41,443 nucleotides of DNA from an uncultured Bacteroidia bacterium (GTDB lineage Bacteria; Bacteroidota; Bacteroidia; Bacteroidales; UBA932), in contig CACWOH010000021.1 in the NCBI GenBank assembly GCA_902762435.1, forward strand, positions 1-41,443. The letters are read 5' to 3'. A program made the translations under genes and the position numbers. Below, piece by piece: positions 34,357 to 41,443 of this stretch. The notes under the pieces were generated by a model. It had not been told where the DNA came from. It made no database searches and was given only the letters and a program-made list of their open reading frames with translations. Each line of letters starts with the position of its first letter. The stretch's first letter is position 1.

Positions 34357-35259
34357 ATGGCAAGGCGCGTCAGACCCAGGAACTACCGTTTCCTGGAAAA
34401 ATTCACCTGGTATGTCCCCAACGTGGCGGAACTGTTCATCCTCCTTGCCGTCTTCCTGCTGGGCGCCCTGGTGGCCAACATCGTCGTCCTGCCCTTCGTC
34501 GCCATCCTCGGCCAGGAGTCCGGCATGGAATACGGCACGCTCGTCTCCTATCCGCTGATGTTCATCCCGGCGATGATCTACGCCAGCGTCAAGAGCCGAA
34601 ACAACAGCTTCACCCGCAACGGCCGGAAACTGGACAGCCGCCACTTCAGCCCGCTGGGCGGCGCCCTGTGCGCCCTGTTCGTGGTGCTCGCCACCCTCGC
34701 CCTGGCCTTCTGCGTGGAGCCGCTTCTCGCGCTGCTGCCCGAGATGCCGGAGGCATTGGAGGAACTGCTCAAGGGGATGACGCAGGACGGAAGCATATTG
34801 ATCAACTTCCTTACCGTCAGTATTTTCGCCCCGTTTTTCGAGGAATGGCTCTGCCGCGGCATGGTCCTGCGCGGACTGCTCGGAAACGGTGTGAAGCCCG
34901 TTTGGGCCATCATCATCTCCGCCCTGTTCTTCGCCTTCATCCACCTGAACCCCTGGCAGGCCCTGCCGGCCTTCCTGCTCGGCTGCCTGTTCGGCTACGT
35001 CTATTACAAGACCGGTTCGCTCCGGCTCACGATGCTGATGCACTTCGCCAACAACACCTTCTCCCTGGTGTTCTCCAACATCGACGCGTTCAAGGAAGCG
35101 GAGAGTTTCATGGACATCCTGCCGGGAATGGCCTACTGGATCATCTTCTTCGCCTGCATCCTGCTGCTGGTGCTTATCATCCGCTCGTTCGCGCGCATCC
35201 CGGAAGAGCACAAGGACGGCAACATGGACCCCGTACCCGCGCTGTTCTCCGAAGAATAG
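34357..35259 (+). CDS. CPBP-family intramembrane glutamic metalloprotease (Abi)
   Basis: This 300-residue polytopic membrane protein has the CPBP signature spread over its second half: EEWLCR at 162-167 (EExxxR), FAFIH with His196 (FxxxH), and HFANN from His229 (HxxxN/D). Membrane segments surround these motifs (LFILLAVFLLGALVANIVVL at the N-terminus, YWIIFFACILLLVLIIRSF near the C-terminus). CPBP proteases include CaaX prenyl endopeptidase relatives and bacteriocin self-immunity proteins. No bacteriocin gene is adjacent, so a specific role is not proposed. It ends 5 bp from the convergent folP. Confidence 0.9.
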   Translation: MARRVRPRNYRFLEKFTWYVPNVAELFILLAVFLLGALVANIVVLPFVAILGQESGMEYGTLVSYPLMFIPAMIYASVKSRNNSFTRNGRKLDSRHFSPLGGALCALFVVLATLALAFCVEPLLALLPEMPEALEELLKGMTQDGSILINFLTVSIFAPFFEEWLCRGMVLRGLLGNGVKPVWAIIISALFFAFIHLNPWQALPAFLLGCLFGYVYYKTGSLRLTMLMHFANNTFSLVFSNIDAFKEAESFMDILPGMAYWIIFFACILLLVLIIRSFARIPEEHKDGNMDPVPALFSEE

Positions 35260-35264
35260 CGGAT

Positions 35265-35996
35265 TCAGATTCCCGCCAGGGTCTTCCTGGCAGCAGCGAC
35301 ATCGTGCACCCTGAGTATATCCGCCCCGTGCTCCAGCGCGAGGCGGTTTGCCTTTTCCGTATCCCCGCCCGTGAAGCGCTTGTCGGCGGCACCGATGAGG
35401 ATGGGCCGCCCGAAGGCCCGCAGGACCTCCAGCTTTTCCAGGATCTCCCAGTTCTGCTCCGCCGTCTTGGCAAAGCCCAGGCCAGGATCCAGGATCCAGT
35501 CCGTGATGCCCGCCCGCTCCGCCTTCCGGGCGAACTCCGTGAAATAAGCCGTCAGGGCCGGCAGGATGCCGTCCGGATACGCGGTCTGCGCATCCATCGT
35601 ACACGGATTGCCCCGTTTGTGCATCGCCACGTAAGTCAGGCCCAGGCGCCCGACCGTTTCCAGCATGTCGGGGTCGTCCTCGCCGGCGGAGATGTCGTTC
35701 ACCCAGAAGGGGCCGGCGGCGGCGAAAACCCGGCGGACGATTTCCGCGCGGGTGGTATCCACCGAAAGGGGGACGCCGCGGTCCCAGGCACGCACCACGG
35801 GAGAGAGGCGGCGCCATTCCTCCCGCAGGCTCACATCCGCGGCGCCCGGGCGCGTGGACACGGCCCCCAGGTCAATCAGGTCCGCCCCGGCGTCCAGCAG
35901 CAGGCGGACCCGGTCCGCCGCCTCGCGGGCACGGACCCGGCTCGGAGCGAAAAAGGAATCCGGGGTCAGGTTGACGACAGCCATGATCTTTGCCAT
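35265..35996 (-). CDS. folP: Dihydropteroate synthase
   Basis: FolP condenses 6-hydroxymethyl-dihydropterin diphosphate with p-aminobenzoate in folate synthesis. The 243-residue TIM-barrel protein has MAVVNLTPDSFF (the NxTPDSF motif that binds pterin diphosphate), DLGAVSTRPGA, WVNDISAG, YVAMHKRGNP (the MHxRG-like loop) and WILDPGLGFAK. All key blocks are recognisable. A promoter box ends 4 nt before the ATG at 35996; a second in-frame ATG at 35984 is 16 nt from the box and may be the real start. Length is slightly short for the family. Confidence 0.94.
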   Translation of the reverse strand: MAKIMAVVNLTPDSFFAPSRVRAREAADRVRLLLDAGADLIDLGAVSTRPGAADVSLREEWRRLSPVVRAWDRGVPLSVDTTRAEIVRRVFAAAGPFWVNDISAGEDDPDMLETVGRLGLTYVAMHKRGNPCTMDAQTAYPDGILPALTAYFTEFARKAERAGITDWILDPGLGFAKTAEQNWEILEKLEVLRAFGRPILIGAADKRFTGGDTEKANRLALEHGADILRVHDVAAARKTLAGI

Positions 35997-36000
35997 AGTA

Positions 36001-36047
36001 CAAAAATAAGCAAAACTCCGAAAAATGCGGAAGATTGCTTATATTTG
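36001..36047. promoter_or_regulatory. Divergent promoters for folP and tmk
   Basis: Minus-strand TATTTTTG is at 36001-36008 and plus-strand TATATTTG is at 36040-36047. They are 31 bp apart. Both lie very close to their start codons (4 and 7 nt), suggesting leaderless transcripts. Confidence 0.65.
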
Positions 36048-36054
36048 TAGGGTT

Positions 36055-36738
36055 ATGCTCATCGTTTTGGAAGGCCTGGACGGAGCGGGCAAGTCCACCC
36101 AGGTTAAAATGTTCCGGGAATACCTGGAGTCCGTCTGCCCCCGGCTGGAATACATCCATTTCCCGCGTTACGACGCCCCCGTGTACGGCGCGCTGATCGG
36201 GAAGTTCCTGCGCGGCGGCTTCGGCTCGATCGAGCACGTACATCCGCAGTTGGTCGCCCTCCTCTTCGCGGAGGACCGCCACGACGCGGCTCCGCAGATC
36301 CGCCGGACGCTGCGCGAAGGCGGCACCGTGCTGCTGGACCGCTATGTCTATTCCAACATCGCCTACCAGTGCGCGAAGCTCTCCCGGACCGACGAAGCCG
36401 AGGAACTGCGCGAATGGATCAACAACACCGAATACGGGCAGTTCGACCTCCCGCGGCCGGACCTCAACATCTTCCTGGACGTTCCCATCGGCTTCGTGGA
36501 GAAGAGCCTTGCAGCGCAGCGCGGCGGCGCCGACCGCAGTTACCTGCGCGGCCGCCAGGACATCCACGAGGCGGACATCGACTTCCAGCGGCGCGTACGC
36601 GACATGTACCGCCGCCAGGCCGCCCTGGACCCGCATTTCATCCCCGTGGACTGCAGCGACGCCGAAGGCGGGATGCTGCCTCCGGAAGACATTTTCCTGA
36701 AAATCAAGACCGTCTATGAGAGTTATCCGAAGGATTAG
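36055..36738 (+). CDS. tmk: Thymidylate kinase
   Basis: Tmk converts dTMP to dTDP. The ATG at 36055 gives 227 residues and puts the P-loop at residues 7-14 (GLDGAGKS), as in the family; an upstream ATG at 36025 is unlikely because the promoter box lies after it. Also visible are YIHFPRYDAPVYG, LLFAEDRHDAAP and VLLDRYVYSNIAYQ (the DRY/xxSN block of thymidylate kinases), then a basic LID-like region (RGGADRSYLRGRQDIHE). It overlaps the next gene by 23 bp. Confidence 0.95.
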   Translation: MLIVLEGLDGAGKSTQVKMFREYLESVCPRLEYIHFPRYDAPVYGALIGKFLRGGFGSIEHVHPQLVALLFAEDRHDAAPQIRRTLREGGTVLLDRYVYSNIAYQCAKLSRTDEAEELREWINNTEYGQFDLPRPDLNIFLDVPIGFVEKSLAAQRGGADRSYLRGRQDIHEADIDFQRRVRDMYRRQAALDPHFIPVDCSDAEGGMLPPEDIFLKIKTVYESYPKD

Positions 36739-37777
36739 CGCCGTCCTGATCGGCTTCGTCCTGTTCCTGGCGGGCGTCCTCAAGTTGATGGATCCCGTGG
36801 GGGCGCGACTCGTGGTGGAGGAATACCTGAAGTTCATGCACCTCGACTTCCTGACGGGCATCTCCGGCCTCATCGGCTCGGGCATGGCCCTGCTGGAAAC
36901 CCTGCTGGGCGCCGCCCTCATCACGGGCGTCTGGCGCAAGGTGGTGGCCGTCGTCACCGGCGTGGTGCTGGGTTTCTTCACCATCCTGACCTTCTTCCTC
37001 TATATCAGGAATCCCCGGATGGACTGCGGCTGCTTCGGCGAGGCCATCCACCTGACGCACCTGCAGAGCCTGCTCAAGAACGTCGTCCTGATGGTCCTCT
37101 GGGCCATTGCCTGCCTGCCGCTGCGCAAGCAGGAACAGACGCGCAAGATCAAATATGTCAGCTTCCCGATCGTCGCCATCTCCGTCTGCCTCTTCCTGCT
37201 CTACTCCTCCCTGTCCATCCCGCTGGTGGAGTTTACCCCGTTCAAGGCCGGCACCGAACTGATGCTCCCGGAAGACATCGAGGACCCGACCGACGAGAAT
37301 GCGCCCACCCTGTCGCTGAGCGACGCCGCCGGCGAGTACGTGGACGAGATGCTGATGGAAGGCGACCTGCTGGCCGTTTCGGTCTATGCCCCCGAGAAAC
37401 TCGGCCCGCAGGAGTGGGAGAAAATCGAAAACCTGATGCGCAACGCCGCCGGCCTGGGCTACACCCCGCTGGTGTTGGCCGCCTCCACGCCGGAAGCGAT
37501 GGAAGAGACGGTCTCCTCCCCCGGCATCCTGTCCGCCACCTATTTCGCGGACCGCAAGAAACTCCTCACCCTGAACCGCTCCAACGGCGGCGCCGCCTAT
37601 ATCCAGGACGGCCTGATCGTCACGAAATGGGGCATCCGCCGCCTGCCGGACGAGCAGAAACTCGCCGAACTCGCCTCCATCGACGTGACGGAGTCGCTCC
37701 TGGCGGAGAACAACGGCGACCGCCTGAAGTTCCAGGCGTTCCTGCTCTATGTATTCGCGGTGATGCTACTGCTGTAG
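36716..37777 (+). CDS. MauE/DoxX-type membrane protein with a C-terminal periplasmic-like domain
   Basis: This 353-residue protein has about four membrane segments in its first half ([48 protein letters not shown]) and the MDCGCFGE motif seen in MauE and related DoxX-like proteins. A fifth membrane segment ([20 protein letters not shown]) is followed by a soluble region containing ...[20 protein letters not shown]..., which looks like the degenerate thioredoxin-like part found in Bacteroidota relatives, but with no CxxC. The start overlaps tmk by 23 bp; the end overlaps the hisS end by 12 bp. Confidence 0.75.
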   Translation: MRVIRRISAVLIGFVLFLAGVLKLMDPVGARLVVEEYLKFMHLDFLTGISGLIGSGMALLETLLGAALITGVWRKVVAVVTGVVLGFFTILTFFLYIRNPRMDCGCFGEAIHLTHLQSLLKNVVLMVLWAIACLPLRKQEQTRKIKYVSFPIVAISVCLFLLYSSLSIPLVEFTPFKAGTELMLPEDIEDPTDENAPTLSLSDAAGEYVDEMLMEGDLLAVSVYAPEKLGPQEWEKIENLMRNAAGLGYTPLVLAASTPEAMEETVSSPGILSATYFADRKKLLTLNRSNGGAAYIQDGLIVTKWGIRRLPDEQKLAELASIDVTESLLAENNGDRLKFQAFLLYVFAVMLLL

Positions 37778-39104
37778 GAAAGCGCGGATGCCGGCGATGT
37801 CTTCCTTCTCAAAGGACTTCTGCTCGCCGGAAGCGAGGTTCTTCAGATTCACGATCCCCTGCTCCATCTCGGAAGCCCCGGTGATGGAAAGGAACGGAAT
37901 GGCCTTGCGCACCGCATAATCAAACTGCTTCTTCAGCTTCGCAGCGTCCGGGTAGAGTTCCACGGACACCCCTTCCGAGCGCAGCGCGGCGGCGACGGGC
38001 AGCAGGTAGCGCACCTCGTCCGCGCCCATGTTCGCAAACAGCAGCGTGGCCGAGCCGCCCAGGTCCGCGGGGAACTTGTCCAGCCCTTTCAGCACGTCGT
38101 AGATGCGGTCGGCACCGAAGCTCACGCCCACCCCGGACATGTCGGGCAGGCCGAAGATGCCGGTGAGGTTGTCGTAGCGGCCGCCGCCGCAGATGCTGCC
38201 GATCTGCCAGTCCAGGGCCTTGACCTCGAAGATGGCGCCGGTGTAGTAATTGAGGCCGCGCGCCAGCGAAAGGTCGATAAAGCTTCGCCGCGGCAATCAG
38301 GCCGAACAGCTCCTCCAGCTCGTCCAGACCCTTCATTCCGATTTCGGAAGCGCCCATCAGGGCACGCATCCGCGCGAGTTTCTCCTCCGTTCCGCCGCTC
38401 AGCGTCAGCACCGGCTCGAGAACCGCGATGGCGGCGTCCGTGAGGCCCTTTTCACGCATTTCATCCTTGACGGCGTCCAGGCCGATCTTGTCCAGCTTGT
38501 CGATGGCCACGGTGATGTCCACCACCTTGTCCGGGAAGCCGCAGATCTCCGCCAGGCCGGTCAGGACCTTGCGGTTGTTGATCTTGACGAGCACGCGCAC
38601 GCCCAGCTTCGCGAACACCGCGTCCACGATCTGGACCAGTTCGAGTTCGCACAGCTGGCTACGGGAGCCGATGGCGTCCACGTCGCACTGGTAGAACTCG
38701 CGGTAGCGGCCCTTCTGCGGGCGGTCCGCCCGCCAGACCAGCTGGATCTGGAAACGCTTGAACGGGAAGGACAACTCGCCCTGGTGCTGCACGACGAAGC
38801 GCGCGAAGGGCACCGTGAGGTCGTAGCGCAGGCCTTTCTCGCACACCTGAGGGGTGAGGGGTTTTTCGAAATCCGCGCCGGCAAAGGCGTCGCCGGAGTT
38901 CAGGATGCGGTACAGGAGCTTGTCCCCTTCCTCCCCGTATTTGCCGAGCAGGGTGGAGAGGTTCTCCATCGCGGGGGTCTCGATCTGCGCGTAGCCGTAG
39001 CTGCGGAAAACGGAACGGACCGTGTCGAAGATGTAGTTCCGCTCGGCCGCCTCGCGCGGGCCGAAATCGCGGGTTCCCTTTGGGATGGAAGGTTTCTGTG
39101 CCAT
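37766..39104 (-). CDS. hisS: Histidine--tRNA ligase, interrupted by a frameshift (two fragments)
   Basis: HisRS charges tRNA-His. The N-terminal fragment (39104 to about 38283) is good: [31 protein letters not shown] (motif 2 region), [20 protein letters not shown] and a helical insertion ending in [13 protein letters not shown]. The C-terminal fragment, in another frame (about 38296 to 37766), continues with [20 protein letters not shown] (HisA/HisRS motif), [13 protein letters not shown] and the anticodon-binding domain. At the junction near 38278-38286 the frame changes by +1 and several residues expected between helix and motif appear to be missing. As hisS is normally essential, an assembly or consensus error is the first explanation to test. 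Confidence 0.9.
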
Positions 39105-39123
39105 CGTTTTTGTATTAGTTTTG

Positions 39124-39140
39124 CAAATTTACTACTTTTG
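39124..39140. promoter_or_regulatory. Abutting divergent promoters of hisS and sppA
   Basis: Minus-strand TAAATTTG (39124-39131) and plus-strand TACTTTTG (39133-39140) are separated by 1 bp. A TTTG at 39109-39112 lies 20 bp before the sppA box, a good -33 match. Both start codons are 19 nt away. Confidence 0.7.
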
Positions 39141-39159
39141 CCAAAATATCCTTTTTCCG

Positions 39160-40926
39160 ATGAAAGATTTTGTCAAAATGGTACTTGCCGTGATCTGCGG
39201 CATTTTGATTTTGAGTATCGTCAGCTTCTTCCTGACCTTCGCGATGATCGGCGCGATGGCCGCCGCCGGCAGCGGCAAGCCCGTCCTCCCCAAATCCGGC
39301 GTCCTTTCCCTGGACCTCTCCAAGGTCGTGATCGCCGAGCAGTCTCAGGACGGCGGCTCCCTGGGCAGCGTCAATCCCGCTTCGCTGTTCGCAGGCGGCG
39401 AGGCGCCCGCCGACATCATCGGCATCTGGGATGCCGTGCAGGCCGTGAACGCCGCCGCCGAGGACCCGGCTGTCAAATATATCTTCCTCCGCACGGACGG
39501 CAATGCCTCCGGCGTAACGGCGCTCGGCGAGCTTCGCGTCGCCCTGGAGCGCTTCCGCACCGCCAGCGGCAAGCCGGTCGTGAGTTATATGGAATCCCCC
39601 GGCAGCGCGAGCCTGTATCTCGCTTCCGTGTCCGACAAGATCTATATGAACTCCAGCCTGGGCCTGACCCCGCAGTTCACCGGCGTGGGCTCGCAGATGT
39701 ACTTCCTGGGCGACCTGCTTAAGCGCGTGGGTGTGAACGTGCAGTTGATCCGCCACGGCAAATACAAGTCCGCCGGCGAGATGTATACCCGCAGCAGCGC
39801 CAGCCCCGAGAACCGCGAGCAGTACCAGCGGATGATCGACTCGATGTGGGAGGTGCTCGGCGCGACGATCGCCGAGAGCCGCGGCATCACCGTCGATGAC
39901 CTGGATGCCGCCATCGAGGGACTTAAGCTGCGCCTGCCGCAGGATTTCGTGGACTGCCGGCTCGTGGACGAACTGCTCGACCGCAAGGGCCTGGAAGACA
40001 AGCTCGCCACCCTCGCCGTCGTCGACAAGTATAAGGACATCAAGTGGATCGCATTCAAGGACTACGTCGATGCGAAGGTCCTTCCCGGCAAGGCGAAGCA
40101 GAAGATCGCCGTGATCTACGCCGACGGCGAGATCATCGACGGCAAGGGCAAGACCGACATCGCCGGCGACCGTTTCGCCTCCGTCATCGCCAAGGTCGCG
40201 GCCGACTCCACCGTGAAGGCCGTGGTGCTCCGCGTCAACTCCCCGGGCGGCAGCGTGACCGCTTCCGAGAAGATCAAGAACGAACTGGACCGCCTCCAGG
40301 AGGTCAAGCCCCTCGTCGCATCCTATGGCGACTACGCCGCATCCGGCGGCTACTGGATCTCCAACCGCTGCGACAAGATCTTCTCCGACGCCACCACCCT
40401 CACCGGATCCATCGGCGTGTTCGGCCTGGTACCCGACTTCTCCGGCACCGCCAAGGATATCGCCCACGTGGGCGTGGAAAGCGTCACCTCCCACAAGCAC
40501 GGCGACATGTTCGGGCTGATGCGGCCCCTGGACGCCGAGGAATACGACTTCATGCTCTCGGGCATCGAGGCCGTGTACGACCGCTTCACCACCCTCGTGT
40601 CCGAAGGCCGCGGCATTCCCAAGGAAACCGTGGACGAGATCGGCCAGGGCCGCGTCTGGACCGGCGCCGACGCGCTCAAGATCAACCTCGTGGACGAGAT
40701 CGGCACCCTGGAGGACGCCATCCGCTATGCCGCCACGGCGGCCGGCGATCCGGACCTCGCCAAGTGGAACGTGAAGGGCTATCCCAAGCCGCTGAGCCCT
40801 ATGGAGCAGTTCCTCGAGATGGTCGGGAACGCCCCCAAGGACGAAGATGTGCTGGTGTCCGCGCTCAGGAAGATCACCAAGCCGCAGGTCTTCGCCCGCA
40901 TGGACACCGACATCCGGATCCGATAG
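39160..40926 (+). CDS. sppA: Signal peptide peptidase SppA, long (67K) type
   Basis: SppA is a membrane-anchored serine protease that degrades cleaved signal peptides. The ATG at 39160 gives 588 residues with an N-terminal membrane anchor (MVLAVICGILILSIVSFFLT). The protein has two S49 peptidase halves. The catalytic Lys lies in RHGKYKSAGEM in the first half (about residue 203), and the nucleophile lies in the VNSPGGSVTASEKI block of the second half (residues about 360-367), as in the E. coli double-domain enzyme. Its promoter abuts that of hisS. Confidence 0.95.
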   Translation: MKDFVKMVLAVICGILILSIVSFFLTFAMIGAMAAAGSGKPVLPKSGVLSLDLSKVVIAEQSQDGGSLGSVNPASLFAGGEAPADIIGIWDAVQAVNAAAEDPAVKYIFLRTDGNASGVTALGELRVALERFRTASGKPVVSYMESPGSASLYLASVSDKIYMNSSLGLTPQFTGVGSQMYFLGDLLKRVGVNVQLIRHGKYKSAGEMYTRSSASPENREQYQRMIDSMWEVLGATIAESRGITVDDLDAAIEGLKLRLPQDFVDCRLVDELLDRKGLEDKLATLAVVDKYKDIKWIAFKDYVDAKVLPGKAKQKIAVIYADGEIIDGKGKTDIAGDRFASVIAKVAADSTVKAVVLRVNSPGGSVTASEKIKNELDRLQEVKPLVASYGDYAASGGYWISNRCDKIFSDATTLTGSIGVFGLVPDFSGTAKDIAHVGVESVTSHKHGDMFGLMRPLDAEEYDFMLSGIEAVYDRFTTLVSEGRGIPKETVDEIGQGRVWTGADALKINLVDEIGTLEDAIRYAATAAGDPDLAKWNVKGYPKPLSPMEQFLEMVGNAPKDEDVLVSALRKITKPQVFARMDTDIRIR

Positions 40927-40953
40927 CTTTCCGCCTGCCGGCCCGGCCGAAAA

Positions 40954-40984
40954 TTTGGAAAGTCAAAAATTATTGCTACCTTTG
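40954..40984 (+). promoter_or_regulatory. Promoter of the initiator tRNA gene
   Basis: TTTG at 40954-40957 and TACCTTTG at 40977-40984 have the canonical 19-bp spacing. The box ends 13 nt before the tRNA. Confidence 0.8.
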
Positions 40985-40997
40985 CAGTCCCAAACAT

Positions 40998-41070
<73 letters not shown>

Positions 41071-41072
41071 CT

Positions 41073-41113
41073 AAACGAAGAACAGCAGCCTTTCAGGTTG
41101 CTGTTCTTCGTTT
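41073..41113 (+). terminator. Terminator of the initiator tRNA
   Basis: A 19-bp stem with one G-T pair, AAACGAAGAACAGCAGCCT (41073-41091) / AGGTTGCTGTTCTTCGTTT (41095-41113), with a TTC loop. Confidence 0.88.
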
Positions 41114-41443
41114 CTCCGCCTTGAGGGGGCGCTGCCCCCTTATCCGCTCACTTCGCCTGACGCTCCGTTCGCTACCCCCGCGGCTCCCGACCTACCGACA
41201 TCGCGCTTCGCGCTCCGTCCCGGTCTCCGCCGGGCGGTCTGAGGACCGCCTTCTCTTCACTCCTCCTTCCCGACGCACGGCTCACGGCGCCTCGGCCCTC
41301 CGGGCCTCGTATTCCCATTGTCCCTACGCCAGCAATTCGCGCATTGTTCTGGGGAAGGTCTCTTTTTAAGGGCCGGACCTTCCCCGCTCATTCTGCCCCC
41401 TGAGGTACTGTAGGCCATATTTACCGGGGAAGGTGTCACGGTT
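41114..41443. other. Gene-free, pyrimidine-rich tail with many small hairpins
   Basis: No open reading frame here looks coding. Besides the repeat at 41125-41167 there are hairpins GGCGGTC/GACCGCC (41233-41250) and GGCCC/GGGCC (41294-41306), and a 10-bp inverted repeat GGGGAAGGTC / GACCTTCCCC (41351-41385). A third copy of GGGGAAGGT starts at 41426 near the end of the window. Confidence 0.6.
41125..41167 (+). repeat. GC-rich palindromic repeat after the tRNA, second copy of the infB element
   Basis: GGGGGC (41125-41130) pairs with GCCCCC (41134-41139), and TCGCCTGACGCTCCG (41153-41167) follows after 13 nt. This repeats the layout of the minus-strand element at 20846-20888. A further CGCTCCG occurs at 41210-41216. 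Confidence 0.5.

Noticed and set aside
38270-38300. Programmed +1 frameshift in hisS at CTT-T
   Set aside because: The site recalls the prfB CUU-U slip, but no stop codon follows in the first frame and residues seem to be missing, so an indel is more likely.

Overview
The window looks like a chromosomal segment of a high-GC member of the Bacteroidales (Bacteroidota). Supporting evidence is a SusC/SusD nutrient-uptake pair, Bacteroidota-type promoters (-7 element TAnnTTTG) upstream of many genes, a general lack of Shine-Dalgarno sequences, lipoproteins with short lipoboxes, an archaeal-type ProRS, and the families DUF3078, WbqC, FadL-like and MauE/DoxX. Coding is dense, with coupled operons and convergent genes that touch or overlap. 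The genus cannot be named from the sequence alone.

Layout. 1-5379: the end of one SusD gene, then a complete SusC/SusD locus whose susC has a damaged 5' end; both SusD genes end in the same two-hairpin 3' module. 5396-7416: a monoacylglycerol-lipase-like hydrolase, tadA, an orphan promoter-terminator unit and an AT-richer HNH endonuclease gene. 7448-18329: an outer-membrane barrel, then a glycerol / glycerol-3-phosphate block (glpK-glpF facing glpT, a GDPD lipoprotein gene and glpCBA), then a lipoprotein hydrolase. 18333-22792: a long palindrome, then infB-nusA-rimP. 22888-29484: a small lipoprotein, then a FadL-like barrel with lpxD-lpxC-lpxA-wbqC, and a Tyr/Gly/Ser-rich lipoprotein. 29617-40926: housekeeping genes (proS, DUF3078 barrel, tilS, ftsB-like, a sugar nucleotidyltransferase, a CPBP protease, folP, tmk, a MauE-like protein, a frameshifted hisS, sppA). 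40998-41443: initiator tRNA, its terminator, and a hairpin-rich tail without genes.

How the genes fit together. The glp block is a near-complete route: GlpF imports glycerol and GlpK phosphorylates it; the GDPD lipoprotein releases G3P from glycerophosphodiesters and GlpT imports it; GlpABC oxidises G3P to DHAP and passes electrons to the quinone pool. Two lipase-like hydrolases flank the block, so glycerolipid scavenging is a reasonable but unproven reading. The lpx genes make the first steps of lipid A.

The most notable unexplained signals are: (1) a covarying 3'-UTR module after both SusD genes; (2) six divergent promoter pairs whose -7 boxes are separated by 1, 2, 11, 11, 31 and 32 bp, close to whole helical turns; (3) a palindromic repeat shared by the infB coding region and the tail after the initiator tRNA; (4) several proteins that lack domains usual for their family (LpxC, RimP, TilS); and (5) frame lesions in susC and hisS that may be assembly errors or real mutations.
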